The translations under genes and the position numbers were made by a program. This document shows, in pieces, positions 1-8,289 of a DNA stretch of 64,000 nucleotides. The notes beneath the pieces were generated by a model. The model did not search any database. It saw nothing but the letters and a program-made list of their open reading frames with translations, and had not been told where the DNA came from. Every line of letters starts with the position of its first letter. Positions within the stretch are counted from its first letter, which is position 1. Source of the stretch: Haloarcula vallismortis ATCC 29715 (GTDB taxonomy: Archaea > Halobacteriota > Halobacteria > Halobacteriales > Haloarculaceae); assembly GCF_000337775.1 (NCBI RefSeq), contig NZ_AOLQ01000004.1:124001-188000 (forward strand), given 5' to 3'.

Positions 1-121
1 CCCACGGCGCGTGGCTGTCGTGGCTACCCTGACCGCACGCACTGGCATCCACGTCGACAACACGATGGGTGGCCGTCAGCCGTTCACTCGGGCTTATGTC
101 CCCACCGAAGGAACGTCGAGT

Positions 122-820
122 ATGCAGATTCGCGTGTATGACGAGGGCGCTGCCAGAGATTGCCTCTTCGTCCTCGGCTGGGGGAACCGGTGTCGACACC
201 GGAACGTCCAGTGGCTCATCGATACGCTTGCCACGGCGTACCGCGTTCACGCCGTCGAACTGCCGACACACATCACCGACTACCGGCGGGAGTGGGTCGA
301 GCCAGTCCGGGAATACGCCGCCGACCTCGATGCCTTCGACCTGCTCGGGCACAGCGCCGGCGGGCTGACAGCGGCCCACCTCGACATCGACGGCATCGGC
401 AACCGAGTGTACTTGAGTCCCTGGTGGGACAGTGACTTCCCGGTTCCGGGGCCAGTGCTTGACGCTATCGCATCGCTCCCGATCACGAAACCGTTCATCC
501 CGGTCGATACGCTTGACGACGATGCCATCGGCGACCTGGCGACGGCCCAGCAGCTCGCGGACGCTCCGTCGTCAGTCTCGCCGGCGTTCCTTCGAACGGT
601 GTTGCGGGCCCAGCGGGCGCTTCCGCCGGCTCGCGATACCGCCGCGGCGGTTTGCTCGCTCACCGATAGCGTCGTCGACCCGCGTGCTGTCGGGGCGCGT
701 CTGCCGGCCGACCGTATCCGGTTGTACGACGGCGGCCACGAACTGTTCTCCTCGACCGGTCGCGAGGCCACCGTCGAGACAGTCATCGACACGTTACAGC
801 ACGGACCGGACGCGTTGTAA
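122..820 (+). CDS. alpha/beta hydrolase fold protein
   Basis: A 232-residue single-domain alpha/beta hydrolase. The nucleophile elbow GHSAGG is visible with Ser78, a candidate acid Asp lies in the segment SVVDPR, and a candidate catalytic His in DGGHELF near the C-terminus, so the triad order is canonical. There is no signal peptide, so it is probably cytoplasmic. The frame is open further upstream (GTG at 11, ATG at 65), but the residues there look unlike a domain start, and the first beta strand begins right after the ATG at 122. Substrate is unknown; esterase or thioesterase-like activity is only inference. The next gene, ncsA, lies 86 bp downstream on the same strand. Confidence 0.75.
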   Translation: MQIRVYDEGAARDCLFVLGWGNRCRHRNVQWLIDTLATAYRVHAVELPTHITDYRREWVEPVREYAADLDAFDLLGHSAGGLTAAHLDIDGIGNRVYLSPWWDSDFPVPGPVLDAIASLPITKPFIPVDTLDDDAIGDLATAQQLADAPSSVSPAFLRTVLRAQRALPPARDTAAAVCSLTDSVVDPRAVGARLPADRIRLYDGGHELFSSTGREATVETVIDTLQHGPDAL

Positions 821-906
821 GGTGTGGCTGTGACCGACTCATAGACCTTGCCCGCTGGGGCCGAGACGAAACCCTCTCACCATTGCGGGCACGACTACTC
901 GTCACG

Positions 907-1902
907 ATGGAGTGCGACAAATGCGGCGAGAACGCGGTGTTACACGCGGCCTATTCCGGGCTGCACCTCTGTGAATCTCATCTCTGCCGAGCGGTCACGA
1001 AACGGGTCCGTCGTCGCATCCGCGAGGACGGCCTCGTCTCCGACGACGCCACTGTCGAGGACCCAGAGACGTGGGTCATCGGTCTCTCTGGCGGGAAAGA
1101 CAGCGTCGTCCTCACGCAGATTCTGCACGATACGTTCGCAGAAGACCCCCGCATCGAACTGGTAGCACTTTCTATCCACGAGGGTATCGAGGGCTACCGC
1201 GACGCGAGTCTGGAGGCCTGTGAGGAACTGACCGACGACCTCGGTATCGAACACGTCACCGTCTCCTACGCCGAGGAGTTTGGCGTCCAGATGGACGACG
1301 TCGTCGAGGACGACCCCGAGGGGATGGCCGCCTGTGCCTACTGTGGCGTGTTCCGTCGCGACCTGCTCTCGAAGTATGCCGAGGAACTCGACGCCGACAA
1401 ACTGCTGACCGGCCACAACCTCGATGACGAGGCCGAGACGGCGCTGATGAACTTCCTCGAAGGCGATATCTCCCAGATCGCCAAGCATTTCGAGGCGTCG
1501 CTGGGACCGTTTGACTCGTCTGCCGACGCGCCTACGGAACAGACACGCGAGGCCCAGGACCACCACATCCCGCGGGCCAAGCCGCTCCGCGACATCCCCG
1601 AAAAAGAGGTCGCGCTGTACGCCCGCTTCAAGGACCTCCCGGCACACATCACCGAATGTCCCCACGCCGAGGAGGCTTACCGCGGCGAGATACAGGACCT
1701 CATGCTCGGCCTCGAGGAGAACCACCCCGGGACCCGGCACTCGATTATGGCCGGCTACGAGAAGCTCGCGGCGCTCGCTGCCGACACCTACGGCGGCGAG
1801 GACAGCGATACCGACTACGGTGAGTGTAACAACTGCGGCGCACCGACAGCGCGAGACCTCTGCCGGAAGTGTAATCTGCTGGACGCGCTGGAAGCGGTCT
1901 GA
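907..1902 (+). CDS. ncsA: tRNA 2-thiolation protein NcsA (Ncs6/TtuA family)
   Basis: ATP-pyrophosphatase that adenylates the wobble uridine of tRNAs for 2-thiolation. In haloarchaea the sulfur is delivered by the ubiquitin-like protein SAMP2 (family knowledge). An N-terminal zinc finger starts at CDKCG, the PP-loop SGGKDS starts at Ser61, CAYCG lies mid-protein, and a second C-terminal zinc finger (CNNCG...CRKC) closes the 331-residue chain, the usual family length. I start at ATG 907 because the zinc finger begins immediately there; an upstream in-frame start at 883 adds only a few residues. It converges with ftsZ2, and the ncsA/ftsZ2/cdrS neighbourhood is, to my knowledge, the same in Haloferax. 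Confidence 0.9.
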   Translation: MECDKCGENAVLHAAYSGLHLCESHLCRAVTKRVRRRIREDGLVSDDATVEDPETWVIGLSGGKDSVVLTQILHDTFAEDPRIELVALSIHEGIEGYRDASLEACEELTDDLGIEHVTVSYAEEFGVQMDDVVEDDPEGMAACAYCGVFRRDLLSKYAEELDADKLLTGHNLDDEAETALMNFLEGDISQIAKHFEASLGPFDSSADAPTEQTREAQDHHIPRAKPLRDIPEKEVALYARFKDLPAHITECPHAEEAYRGEIQDLMLGLEENHPGTRHSIMAGYEKLAALAADTYGGEDSDTDYGECNNCGAPTARDLCRKCNLLDALEAV

Positions 1903-2023
1903 CGCGTCGTCGCCCTGTCTGACACTGCGACGAATCTGTTCTGACTGCCATCACACCGGACGCGCCGCTCACGGTTTGCGTCGCTCGTGGCTGTAGAAAC
2001 CGAAAGAAGAATCGCGGACGTCG

Positions 2024-3265
2024 CTACTTGTTCGTCCGGATGACGTCGAGTCCGTTGTTCTTCTCGCGCTGGTCTTGCCCGCCGTCGGTCTCGCTGTAGC
2101 CGGCGTTGCGACCGCCGCTGTTCTGACTCCCGCCGCCGTTCGGGGCGGGGGTGTCGAAGCTTTCGACGTTGTCTGAGGCGTCGAAGGACGTGTCGTCGCT
2201 GACTTCCTGAATCGCCTCGCGGGACTTGTTGGCCTGTTTCTGGGTCGTCGGACCGAGCACCTGGGCGGACTGGACGCCGGTCATGATGGCCATGACCCGC
2301 ACCTTGCCCTTGTACTCTTCCTGAATCCGTGCGCCCCAGATGACGTTGGCGTCGGCCTCAAGTCGCTCGGTGATGTTCTGTGCGATGCCCTCGGCCTCCT
2401 TCAGCGTGAGGTCCGGGCCGCCGGTGATGTGGACCAGGCCGCCGCTCGCGCCGCGGTAGTCCACGTCAAGCAGCGGATGGTTCATCGCGTCCTTGACGAC
2501 CTCTTCGGTCTTGTTCTTGTCCTGAGTCTCGCCGACCAGCATCACCGCGACGCCGCCCTGATTCATGATGGATGTCATGTCGGCGTAGTCGAGGTTGATG
2601 AGGCTCGGCTGTGTAATGGTCTCAGAGATGCCCTTGACGGTCTCGGCGATGATCTGGTCCATCACGGAGAATGCCTTGCCGATTGGCAGGTTCGGGACGT
2701 AATCGAGCAGGCGGTTGTTGTCAAGCACGATGATGGAGTCCGCCTCGTTGCGGAGCTTCTCCAGCCCTTCCTCGGCCTTGACTGTGCGGGCCCGCTCGAC
2801 GTTGAACGGCGTCGACACCATGCCGACGACGATTGCGCCCTGTTCCTTGGCGATCTTCGAGACGACGGGGGCGGCACCCGTCCCGGTTCCGCCACCCATG
2901 CCAGCGGTGACGAACACGAGGTCAGCGTCGCCCAGCACTTCCTTGATAGTCCCCTGTGCCATCTCAGTGGCGCGCTCGCCCATCGACGGGTCACCGCCGG
3001 CACCGAGGCCGTTGGTGAGGGACTTGCCGACCAGAATCTTCGTGTCGGCCTCGATCATCTTGAGGTGCTGTTTGTCCGTGTTGATGGCCACGGTGTCGGC
3101 GCCCTCGACGCCGATGTTGTACAGGCGGTTGACCGTGTTGTTGCCGGCACCACCACAGCCGACGATAACGATGCGCGGGTCGCCGAACCCGTCGACATCC
3201 TCGTCGGACATCCGCTTCTTTTCTTGCTCGTCGCGTTCGAGGGCCTCGTTAACGATATCCTGCAT
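2024..3265 (-). CDS. ftsZ2: cell division protein FtsZ2
   Basis: Tubulin-superfamily GTPase, one of the two FtsZ paralogues that build the haloarchaeal division ring. The tubulin signature GGGTGTG is at residues 124-130 and the T7-loop NLDYAD at 224-229, so the catalytic interface is intact. A Gly-, Asn- and Asp-rich linker (about 360-400) leads to a short conserved tail GLDVIR near the C-terminus, which probably binds ring partners. I assign FtsZ2 rather than FtsZ1 from the MQDIV N-terminus, this tail, and linkage to cdrS. The start is 2 bp after the cdrS stop, with AAGGTG just upstream as a ribosome-binding site, so the two genes are almost certainly cotranscribed. Confidence 0.95.
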   Translation of the reverse strand: MQDIVNEALERDEQEKKRMSDEDVDGFGDPRIVIVGCGGAGNNTVNRLYNIGVEGADTVAINTDKQHLKMIEADTKILVGKSLTNGLGAGGDPSMGERATEMAQGTIKEVLGDADLVFVTAGMGGGTGTGAAPVVSKIAKEQGAIVVGMVSTPFNVERARTVKAEEGLEKLRNEADSIIVLDNNRLLDYVPNLPIGKAFSVMDQIIAETVKGISETITQPSLINLDYADMTSIMNQGGVAVMLVGETQDKNKTEEVVKDAMNHPLLDVDYRGASGGLVHITGGPDLTLKEAEGIAQNITERLEADANVIWGARIQEEYKGKVRVMAIMTGVQSAQVLGPTTQKQANKSREAIQEVSDDTSFDASDNVESFDTPAPNGGGSQNSGGRNAGYSETDGGQDQREKNNGLDVIRTNK

Positions 3266-3267
3266 CG

Positions 3268-3444
3268 TTACACCTTGGCCCAGGACCGCTTCTTTTCGGA
3301 GGCTTGTTCGGAGCCTTCCTCGGCGAGCATTTCCCGAACCGCCGAGCGAATCGCTTCGCTCCGATTGGGGTACTCGCCCGTCTCGACCATCTGTTCGACC
3401 TCTTCAATCTGCTGCTTCGGAATCCGTAGTGTCACACGCTCCAT
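3268..3444 (-). CDS. cdrS: ribbon-helix-helix cell division regulator CdrS
   Basis: A 58-residue MetJ/Arc/CopG-type ribbon-helix-helix DNA-binding protein. The beta strand MERVTLRIP is followed by two helices ([14 protein letters not shown] and [14 protein letters not shown]) and a short charged tail. The frame is open to 3501, but the RHH fold starts at ATG 3444, so the upstream residues are excluded. In Haloferax and Halobacterium the homologue controls ftsZ2 and other division genes (established knowledge). Here it is the first gene of the cdrS-ftsZ2 unit and is preceded by an 18-bp palindrome at 3561-3578 suited to RHH dimer binding. Confidence 0.93.
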   Translation of the reverse strand: MERVTLRIPKQQIEEVEQMVETGEYPNRSEAIRSAVREMLAEEGSEQASEKKRSWAKV

Positions 3445-3560
3445 GTTTGGTAGTTCCCCTTGGGTAAGACGGCCCGGACGGAGCGTGTTTACGCCCCGCA
3501 CGAGTGTTTACACAGCGAAACCGCAGTACGGGGGCGGCATCCCCCCGCGTTCGTCGCTGT

Positions 3561-3578
3561 GTAAGACGACCGTCTTAC
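3561..3578. promoter_or_regulatory. palindromic operator upstream of cdrS-ftsZ2
   Basis: GTAAGACGACCGTCTTAC has two perfect 8-bp arms around a 2-bp centre. On the minus strand it lies just downstream of an AT-rich TATA-like stretch (about 3602-3611), so it would sit at the transcription start of cdrS-ftsZ2; a second TATA-like element abuts it at 3582-3589. A lone half-site GTAAGACG recurs at 3464-3471, nearer the cdrS start. It is a candidate site for CdrL and/or CdrS; binding is inferred. Confidence 0.65.
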
Positions 3579-3643
3579 GCAGAATAAACCACTGACCCTG
3601 ATGTATTAAAACTTACGGGCAGTGTCATACACTTTCCCGTTTA

Positions 3644-3678
3644 CAGCGTTTGAGGGCTTCTATCTGGCGTAAACGCTG
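3644..3678. terminator. hairpin just downstream of cdrL
   Basis: An 8-bp inverted repeat, CAGCGTTT at 3644-3651 and AAACGCTG at 3671-3678, with a 19-nt loop. It begins 2 bp past the cdrL stop codon on the minus strand. It could terminate or stabilise the cdrL transcript, or be another protein-binding site. No clear U-tract follows. Confidence 0.35.
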
Positions 3679-3680
3679 AC

Positions 3681-4307
3681 TTAGGTCTGATCGAGCACAT
3701 CTGCTGCAGGCGTTCGTCTCCCACAGCCCGGGCAGAATCCCCAGTCTGACCGGAGTTCATCGCCGCAATCACAGAACACTCGACGGGACGACTTCTCACC
3801 GCAGTTCGGGCAGTAAACGTGGTCAGAACCCAGATTCTCACCGCATTGCGCGCATGTCTTACGTTCCTCTGTGTCGGACCTGTCCCGCGTTTCCGGCTCT
3901 GTCTTACGCCCGCTCCTGTCGGATGCCTGATGTTCACTGTGAGACCGCTCGTCCTCTGCACTCGCACCACGGTCAGCGGTGCGCCGTCGCTCGGTCTCGG
4001 CGTTCGCTGCCCCTCCGCTTACGCCGTCTAACGAGATGTTTACGTTGACATCCTGTGGTGGCGAGCGGTGGTGTCGCGTTTGCAGTCGGTCGGCGATGAT
4101 ACTGTCGACACGTTCTTCGATGAGTTCGTCAATTGTCTCGGCGTCGGTCACGGACTCTGACGCCGATGACGGTGGCTCCGACGCTGACGCAGAGGCGTCT
4201 CCGAGATACTCCCGGAGCGCTTCGCGCATGACCTCGCTCTTCGAGGCGTCGAACGCCTCGAGTTGGTCGATGAGGTCATCGTCAGCACGGAACGTTATCT
4301 TACTCAT
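3681..4307 (-). CDS. cdrL: cell division regulator CdrL: RHH domain plus zinc ribbons
   Basis: A 208-residue two-part protein. Residues 1-35 are a ribbon-helix-helix (MSKITFRADDDLIDQLE, then SKSEVMREALREYL). A long acidic, Ser/Asp/Arg-rich linker runs to about residue 145. The C-terminal ~60 residues hold two zinc ribbons with Cys pairs CAQC, CPNC, CDC and CPGC. In other haloarchaea the homologue binds the cdrS-ftsZ2 promoter (established knowledge). It lies directly upstream of cdrS on the same strand, with its own promoter: AT-rich elements at 4322-4345 and palindromes at 4358-4474. The zinc ribbons may mediate protein contacts; that part is inference. Confidence 0.85.
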   Translation of the reverse strand: MSKITFRADDDLIDQLEAFDASKSEVMREALREYLGDASASASEPPSSASESVTDAETIDELIEERVDSIIADRLQTRHHRSPPQDVNVNISLDGVSGGAANAETERRRTADRGASAEDERSHSEHQASDRSGRKTEPETRDRSDTEERKTCAQCGENLGSDHVYCPNCGEKSSRRVFCDCGDELRSDWGFCPGCGRRTPAADVLDQT

Positions 4308-4357
4308 CGGACTCGGTGAAGGTATTATACAGGATGGTATTTTAATCTTCCCGCGCT

Positions 4358-4474
4358 GTCTGACGCCCGTCAGCTACCGGCATGACGCGATACCGCTCTT
4401 CCCGCTCAGATTCCGCTCGGAGACTACGTTGACCGGTCTATCAGACATCTGTGAGCGGGTCAGACGTGTCTGAC
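4358..4474. promoter_or_regulatory. cluster of palindromic half-sites upstream of cdrL
   Basis: CTGACG-CC-CGTCAG is a perfect palindrome at 4360-4373, just upstream of the cdrL TATA-like region. GTCAGAC-GT-GTCTGAC is a perfect palindrome at 4459-4474, and a single TCAGAC lies at 4441. The half-site GTCAGAC differs by one base from GTAAGAC in the cdrS operator. The spacing suits dimeric RHH proteins; function is inferred. Confidence 0.5.
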
Positions 4475-4572
4475 ACCGATCAGTGTGCCACTCCGCGTCG
4501 TGTGACCGTTCGGCGCACCTTCCACGAATAACAACCCTTAAGTCCAGACGGCGGGGTATTTTCGGGTGTCGA

Positions 4573-4646
4573 CCGCCCTTAGCTCAGACTGGTAGAGCAG
4601 TCGACTGTAGATCGACTTGTCCCCCGTTCAAATCGGGGAGGGCGGA
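4573..4646 (+). tRNA. tRNA-Tyr (GTA anticodon)
   Basis: A 74-nt cloverleaf. The acceptor stem CCGCCCT/AGGGCGG is fully paired with discriminator A. The D arm contains AGCTC...GAGCA. The anticodon stem GTCGA/TCGAC holds loop CTGTAGA with anticodon GTA at 4607-4609, and the T arm has GTTCAAATC. The C1-G72 pair is the archaeal/eukaryal tyrosine identity element. No intron is visible, and CCA is not encoded at the 3' end. Confidence 0.95.
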
Positions 4647-4782
4647 CTTGGTTTTCAGCCGGTGTCGACTGGATGTGAACAGGGGTTAGTCTATCCTGTG
4701 GCTTCGAACAACCGGGCTCCGTGAAACAACCCTGTTCAGCAGGTCGGTGAAATGAAACCCCCGAGGCCGGCGCAGTGGAGCG

Positions 4783-5964
4783 TTAGAACCGCTCGCTCAT
4801 CGCCGCCAGTCCGGCGTCCACGTCGACGGCCGCGCCCTGTTCGCGCAGCGCGTTACCTAGCGCCGCGAGCAGGTAGCTGACGTTCTGTCGTCGGGCCGAA
4901 TGACCCATGCAGCCGATGCGCCAGATGTCGCCCTCCAGCGCGCCCAGCCCGCTGGCGATTTCGAGGTCGTACTCCGCAAGCAAGTGCTGGATGACCGCGC
5001 CGTCGTCGACGCCGTCGGGCACGCGGACGGTGTTCAGGCTCGGGAGCCAGAAATCGTCGGGGGCATTCATCTCAAGGCCCATCCCCTCGACGCCGGCTTT
5101 CAGCGCGCCAGCGACGTGCAGGTGGCGGTCCCAGCGTTCTTCGATGCCTTCCTCGGCGACGAGTCGCAGCGCCTCACGGAGCGCGTAAACGTTCGTGATG
5201 GGTGCGGTGTGGTGGTAGGCACGCTCGTCGCCCCAGTACCCCTCCAGCAGCGAGATGTCCAGATACCACGAGCGAGCCTCGGACTCGCGGGTGAGGACCT
5301 TGTCCATCGCGTCGTCGTTGAGCGTGAGCGGGCTTGCACCTGGCGGACAGGAGAGGCACTTCTGGGGGCCGGAGTAGGCCACGTCGATGTCCCACTCGTC
5401 GACGCGGAGTTCGACGCCACCCAGCGAGGTGACGCTGTCGGCGATGACCAGTGCGTCGTTCGCGTGGGCGATGTCCGTCAGCTCTGGCACGGACGGCTGA
5501 AGGACGCCAGTGCTGGTCTCGGCGTGGACGAACCCGAACACGTCCGGGCTGTGCTGGGCGAACGCATCCTCGACCGCCGCTGGGTCGAGCGGCTGGCCCC
5601 ACGGCGCGTCGACGGTGACGATCTCGCCGCCTGCGCGCTCGGCCATGCTTGCCATCCGGCCGCCGAAATAGCCGTTCGTCGGGACGAGCATCGTATCGCC
5701 CGGCTCGACGACGTTGCCGATGGCCGCTTCCATCGCTGCGGAGCCAGTGCCCGAGACCGGAATCGTCCACTTGTTGTCTGTTCGGAACGTGTACCGGAGG
5801 AGGTCTTGGACCTCGTCCATGATCTCGATGAACGAGGGGTCGAGGTGACCGACCAGCGGCGTGCTCATCGCGTTGAGTACGCGGGGGTGCACATCGCTCG
5901 GGCCGGGACCCATCAGTGTTCGATCCGGTGGCGTCAACTCACCGACAGCAGGTGCCACATCCAT
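4783..5964 (-). CDS. class V PLP aminotransferase (alanine-glyoxylate / serine-pyruvate type)
   Basis: Fold-type I PLP aminotransferase, about 393 residues. N-terminal LMGPGPSDVHPRVL and SGTGSAAMEAA are typical of the AGXT family; the PLP Asp lies in IADSVTSLGG and the Schiff-base Lys in SGPQKCLSCPPG. Members move amino groups between Ala, Ser or Asp and glyoxylate or pyruvate; the true donor cannot be read from sequence. ATG 5964 is chosen over 5991 because a TTTTAA element at 5991-5996 sits 30 nt upstream, fitting a leaderless transcript; the longer start would lie on the TATA box. A glyoxylate link to the malate synthase far downstream is possible but speculative. Confidence 0.85.
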   Translation of the reverse strand: MDVAPAVGELTPPDRTLMGPGPSDVHPRVLNAMSTPLVGHLDPSFIEIMDEVQDLLRYTFRTDNKWTIPVSGTGSAAMEAAIGNVVEPGDTMLVPTNGYFGGRMASMAERAGGEIVTVDAPWGQPLDPAAVEDAFAQHSPDVFGFVHAETSTGVLQPSVPELTDIAHANDALVIADSVTSLGGVELRVDEWDIDVAYSGPQKCLSCPPGASPLTLNDDAMDKVLTRESEARSWYLDISLLEGYWGDERAYHHTAPITNVYALREALRLVAEEGIEERWDRHLHVAGALKAGVEGMGLEMNAPDDFWLPSLNTVRVPDGVDDGAVIQHLLAEYDLEIASGLGALEGDIWRIGCMGHSARRQNVSYLLAALGNALREQGAAVDVDAGLAAMSERF

Positions 5965-5990
5965 ATCGTGCGTTACCCGGTGACTGGGCA

Positions 5991-5996
5991 TTAAAA
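5991..5996 (-). promoter_or_regulatory. TATA-like element of the aminotransferase gene
   Basis: TTTTAA on the minus strand, centred about 30 nt upstream of ATG 5964. It supports the shorter start and a leaderless mRNA. Confidence 0.5.
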
Positions 5997-6223
5997 TCCG
6001 TGGTCACAACTCTCTGGACAGGATAGGGTCAATCTCACGCCTCCGCTGGAAGCGTAACTCGCCCGTCGTATGACTGTAGAACGAACATCACATCTGCGCT
6101 GCCGGTCACTGACCGCCACAACCCTACTCCATAATCGCAACCGCCAGACGCCGCTGGTATGAAATGTGTGAACGATCTACCCCGTTTTTACTCTCGTACT
6201 GCCAAGGTGGCGTGTGGTCGTCG

Positions 6224-6373
6224 ATGGGATTGTTCGATAACGTTGCGTCCCCTGGGGAGGAACAGAGCCGCCGGTACACCTGTCTGGTGTGCCGGGCGTC
6301 GTTCGACGTTCAGTACCACTCCTGTCCGGACTGTGGTGCGTACGATATCCGCCGGACGAAGTGGCTCACGTAG
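6224..6373 (+). CDS. small zinc-ribbon protein
   Basis: A 49-residue protein with a single four-Cys zinc ribbon: CLVC at about residues 24-27 and CPDCG at about 36-40, separated by a short beta hairpin. Haloarchaea carry many such one-finger proteins, most of unknown role; some influence swarming, biofilm or translation. I start at ATG 6224 (MGLFDNV) because the residues encoded upstream are not domain-like. It stands alone between the aminotransferase and an aldo/keto reductase. Specific function unknown. Confidence 0.7.
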   Translation: MGLFDNVASPGEEQSRRYTCLVCRASFDVQYHSCPDCGAYDIRRTKWLT

Positions 6374-6491
6374 CCTCCGGCGTCCACGTTGGCACGTCCA
6401 CCGGACTGCCTGCTATCGGGCGACACTGCCCTTTTTTAGCTTGGTGCCGCGTACCACAGACACCAAGTGACCGCCGCCGGTACGGTCGTAC

Positions 6492-7481
6492 GTGAACCGA
6501 CGACAGTTAGGGACGACAGGGTACGACGTGACAGCTGTCGGGCTCGGAACCTGGAACATCGGTGGTGACTGGGGCGATGTCTCGGCTGAGGAAGGACGAG
6601 ATACGGTCCGGACCGCGCTTGATGCGGGCGTCGACTTCATCGATACCGCCGACGTGTACGGCGACGGCTTCAGTGAGCAGCGCATCGCCGAAGTGCTCGA
6701 CGAACGCGAGGTCCGCGACGAAGTGACCGTCGCGACGAAGGCCGGCCGCCGGCTTGACCCGCATACGGCAGAACGCTACAACTACGAGAACCTTGCCGAG
6801 CACGTCGACCGCTCGCGGGAGTTCCTCGGGGTTGACACGCTCGAACTCCTGCAACTGCACTGCCCACCGACCGACGCCTACTACCAGCCGGAGACGTTCG
6901 ACGCCCTGGCGCAGTTGAAAGAGGAAGGGAAGGTCGATCACTGCGGCGTCAGCGTCGAACGCGTCGAGGAAGCGCTGAAAGCCATCGAGTATCCGGAAGT
7001 CGAGACGGTCCAGATAATTTTCAATATGTTCCGCCAGCGACCCGCGGAGCTGTTCTTCGAGGAGGCCAAGCGCCGCAGCATCGGCGTCATCGTCCGGGTC
7101 CCGCTGGCTTCTGGGCTCCTGACGGGCAAGCTCTCCCGGGATATGGAGTTTCCCGAGAACGACCACCGAAACTTCAACATCGAGGGCGAGGCGTTCGACC
7201 GCGGCGAGACTTTCGCGGGCCTCCCGGTTGATGCGGGTTTCGACGCCGTCGACGAACTCAGCGGCTACGTCCCCGAGCGGATGACGATGGCCCAGATGGC
7301 GCTGCGCTGGATTCTGGACCACGACGCGGTGTCGACGGTTATCCCAGGCTCGACCAACCCCGAACACGTCCGGGCGAACGCAGCCGTCAGCGAGATGGCC
7401 CCGCTCTCGAATCAGGTCCACGGCGCGGTCCGAGACATCTACGAGGAGTACGTCTTCGAGGACGTCCACCACCGCTGGTAG
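6492..7481 (+). CDS. aldo/keto reductase
   Basis: NAD(P)H-dependent (beta/alpha)8 oxidoreductase of 329 residues. N-terminal LGTTGYDVTAVGLGTWNIGG and the catalytic Asp/Tyr segment DTADVYGDGFSE (Asp, Tyr) are present, along with KAGR (Lys), QLHCPP (His) and a C-terminal cofactor loop VIPGSTNPEHVRANA. The start is GTG at 6492; the next in-frame codons read straight into the conserved N-terminus and no ATG fits as well. Substrate is unknown; family members reduce aldehydes and ketoses or act on sugar derivatives. It is monocistronic, with a long non-coding stretch downstream. Confidence 0.88.
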   Translation: MNRRQLGTTGYDVTAVGLGTWNIGGDWGDVSAEEGRDTVRTALDAGVDFIDTADVYGDGFSEQRIAEVLDEREVRDEVTVATKAGRRLDPHTAERYNYENLAEHVDRSREFLGVDTLELLQLHCPPTDAYYQPETFDALAQLKEEGKVDHCGVSVERVEEALKAIEYPEVETVQIIFNMFRQRPAELFFEEAKRRSIGVIVRVPLASGLLTGKLSRDMEFPENDHRNFNIEGEAFDRGETFAGLPVDAGFDAVDELSGYVPERMTMAQMALRWILDHDAVSTVIPGSTNPEHVRANAAVSEMAPLSNQVHGAVRDIYEEYVFEDVHHRW

Positions 7482-7965
7482 CCGCCACTTCGCAGATATA
7501 TATGATTACATACATCTTTTCACGCCGGTATAGTACGATTAGAGTCCCAAAACGTGGATCAGGATTCTATTGAAGAGGACGTCGCTGTACGTGTATTAAT
7601 CTACGAAAACTGACCATTCAACGGACGACATACATATGAATACAGACAGTTTCTGGGTGTCGTTATGTAAGGATTCAATAACGTGTCTGACGTGCTATCG
7701 AGTGTGCTGCGCCTCTCAATAGCAACTACCACTCGGCAGTCAGCAGACGATAGGTATGCTCCTGCCACCGTAAGCGTCCGTCCTGAGAAAACTCGGGTGG
7801 GACGACATTGAACGGCTCTCTGCTGCAGGCCGATGTCGGCGGGACGATTCCCGAAGACGAGCTCAGTCTCAGCTCGGGCCCGTAAGGAGCCTGCGGTTAC
7901 TTTACGGACGTGTTGGGGACCGAGGCCGGGTGGCAAACCCGGCGTGGAACCGTCCCGTACAGGGG

Positions 7966-8031
7966 AGCATGGAACGGTGGGCGTCGGGAGAGTACGAGCA
8001 CGAAGCGTGCTCGCACATAGTCTTCCATGCT
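7966..8031. repeat. nested inverted repeat (stem within stem)
   Basis: Outer arms AGCATGGAA (7966-7974) and TTCCATGCT (8023-8031) enclose a tight inner hairpin CGAGCACG-AAG-CGTGCTCG (7995-8013). Both are perfect. The arrangement could fold as a structured RNA or mark the end of a mobile element. Confidence 0.5.
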
Positions 8032-8190
8032 ATCCACTGTTTGTTATACAGCTCTTTATCTGCTGACAGCCGACAGGAGGACGCTACCGAACGCCGTTAC
8101 GCCGGCTGGAAGGACATCGCTGTTGAACGCCGTAACTGGCGCTTCGGCAGGTGTTACAGCCACTGGCTTCGGCTATTACTGGCCGTTTGT

Positions 8191-8284
8191 GGCGAACTAG
8201 TCGCCTGCTACCGGCCGGACTTTAGTTCGCCACCACACTCGCTCCGGTGTGGGACAAGTCGGCCCACTGCGGATGCGACGCAGT
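8191..8284. repeat. three consecutive hairpins
   Basis: GGCGAACTA/TAGTTCGCC at 8191-8199 and 8223-8231, CCACAC/GTGTGG just after it, and CCACTGCG/CGCAGTGG ending around 8284. The last hairpin lies immediately downstream of the minus-strand gene that ends at 8290, so part of this array may act as its terminator. Confidence 0.45.
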
Positions 8285-8289
8285 GGTTC

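Larger units (their letters stand above)
7482..8289. other. long gap with hairpins and gene remnants
   Basis: About 800 bp without a convincing gene. The first part (7490-7780) is AT-rich for this genome with many stops. Around 7870-7990 one plus frame reads like a degraded coding tail (VANPAWNRPVQGS), which faintly resembles TnpB C-termini. A nested inverted repeat follows at 7966-8031. From 8060 to 8200 another frame is coding-like: RTSLLNAVTGASAGVTATG followed by aromatic residues, a membrane-anchor-like segment ending in TAG. Three more hairpins lie at 8191-8284. This looks like decayed or shuffled DNA, possibly mobile-element debris. Confidence 0.4.

Noticed and set aside
2429-3595. Long plus-strand frame opposite ftsZ2
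   Set aside because: It is antisense to ftsZ2 and cdrS; the length comes from GC-rich codon bias in haloarchaeal genes, and the product has no recognisable domain.
4483-4689. Short plus-strand frame covering the tRNA
   Set aside because: It overlaps tRNA-Tyr entirely and has no protein features.
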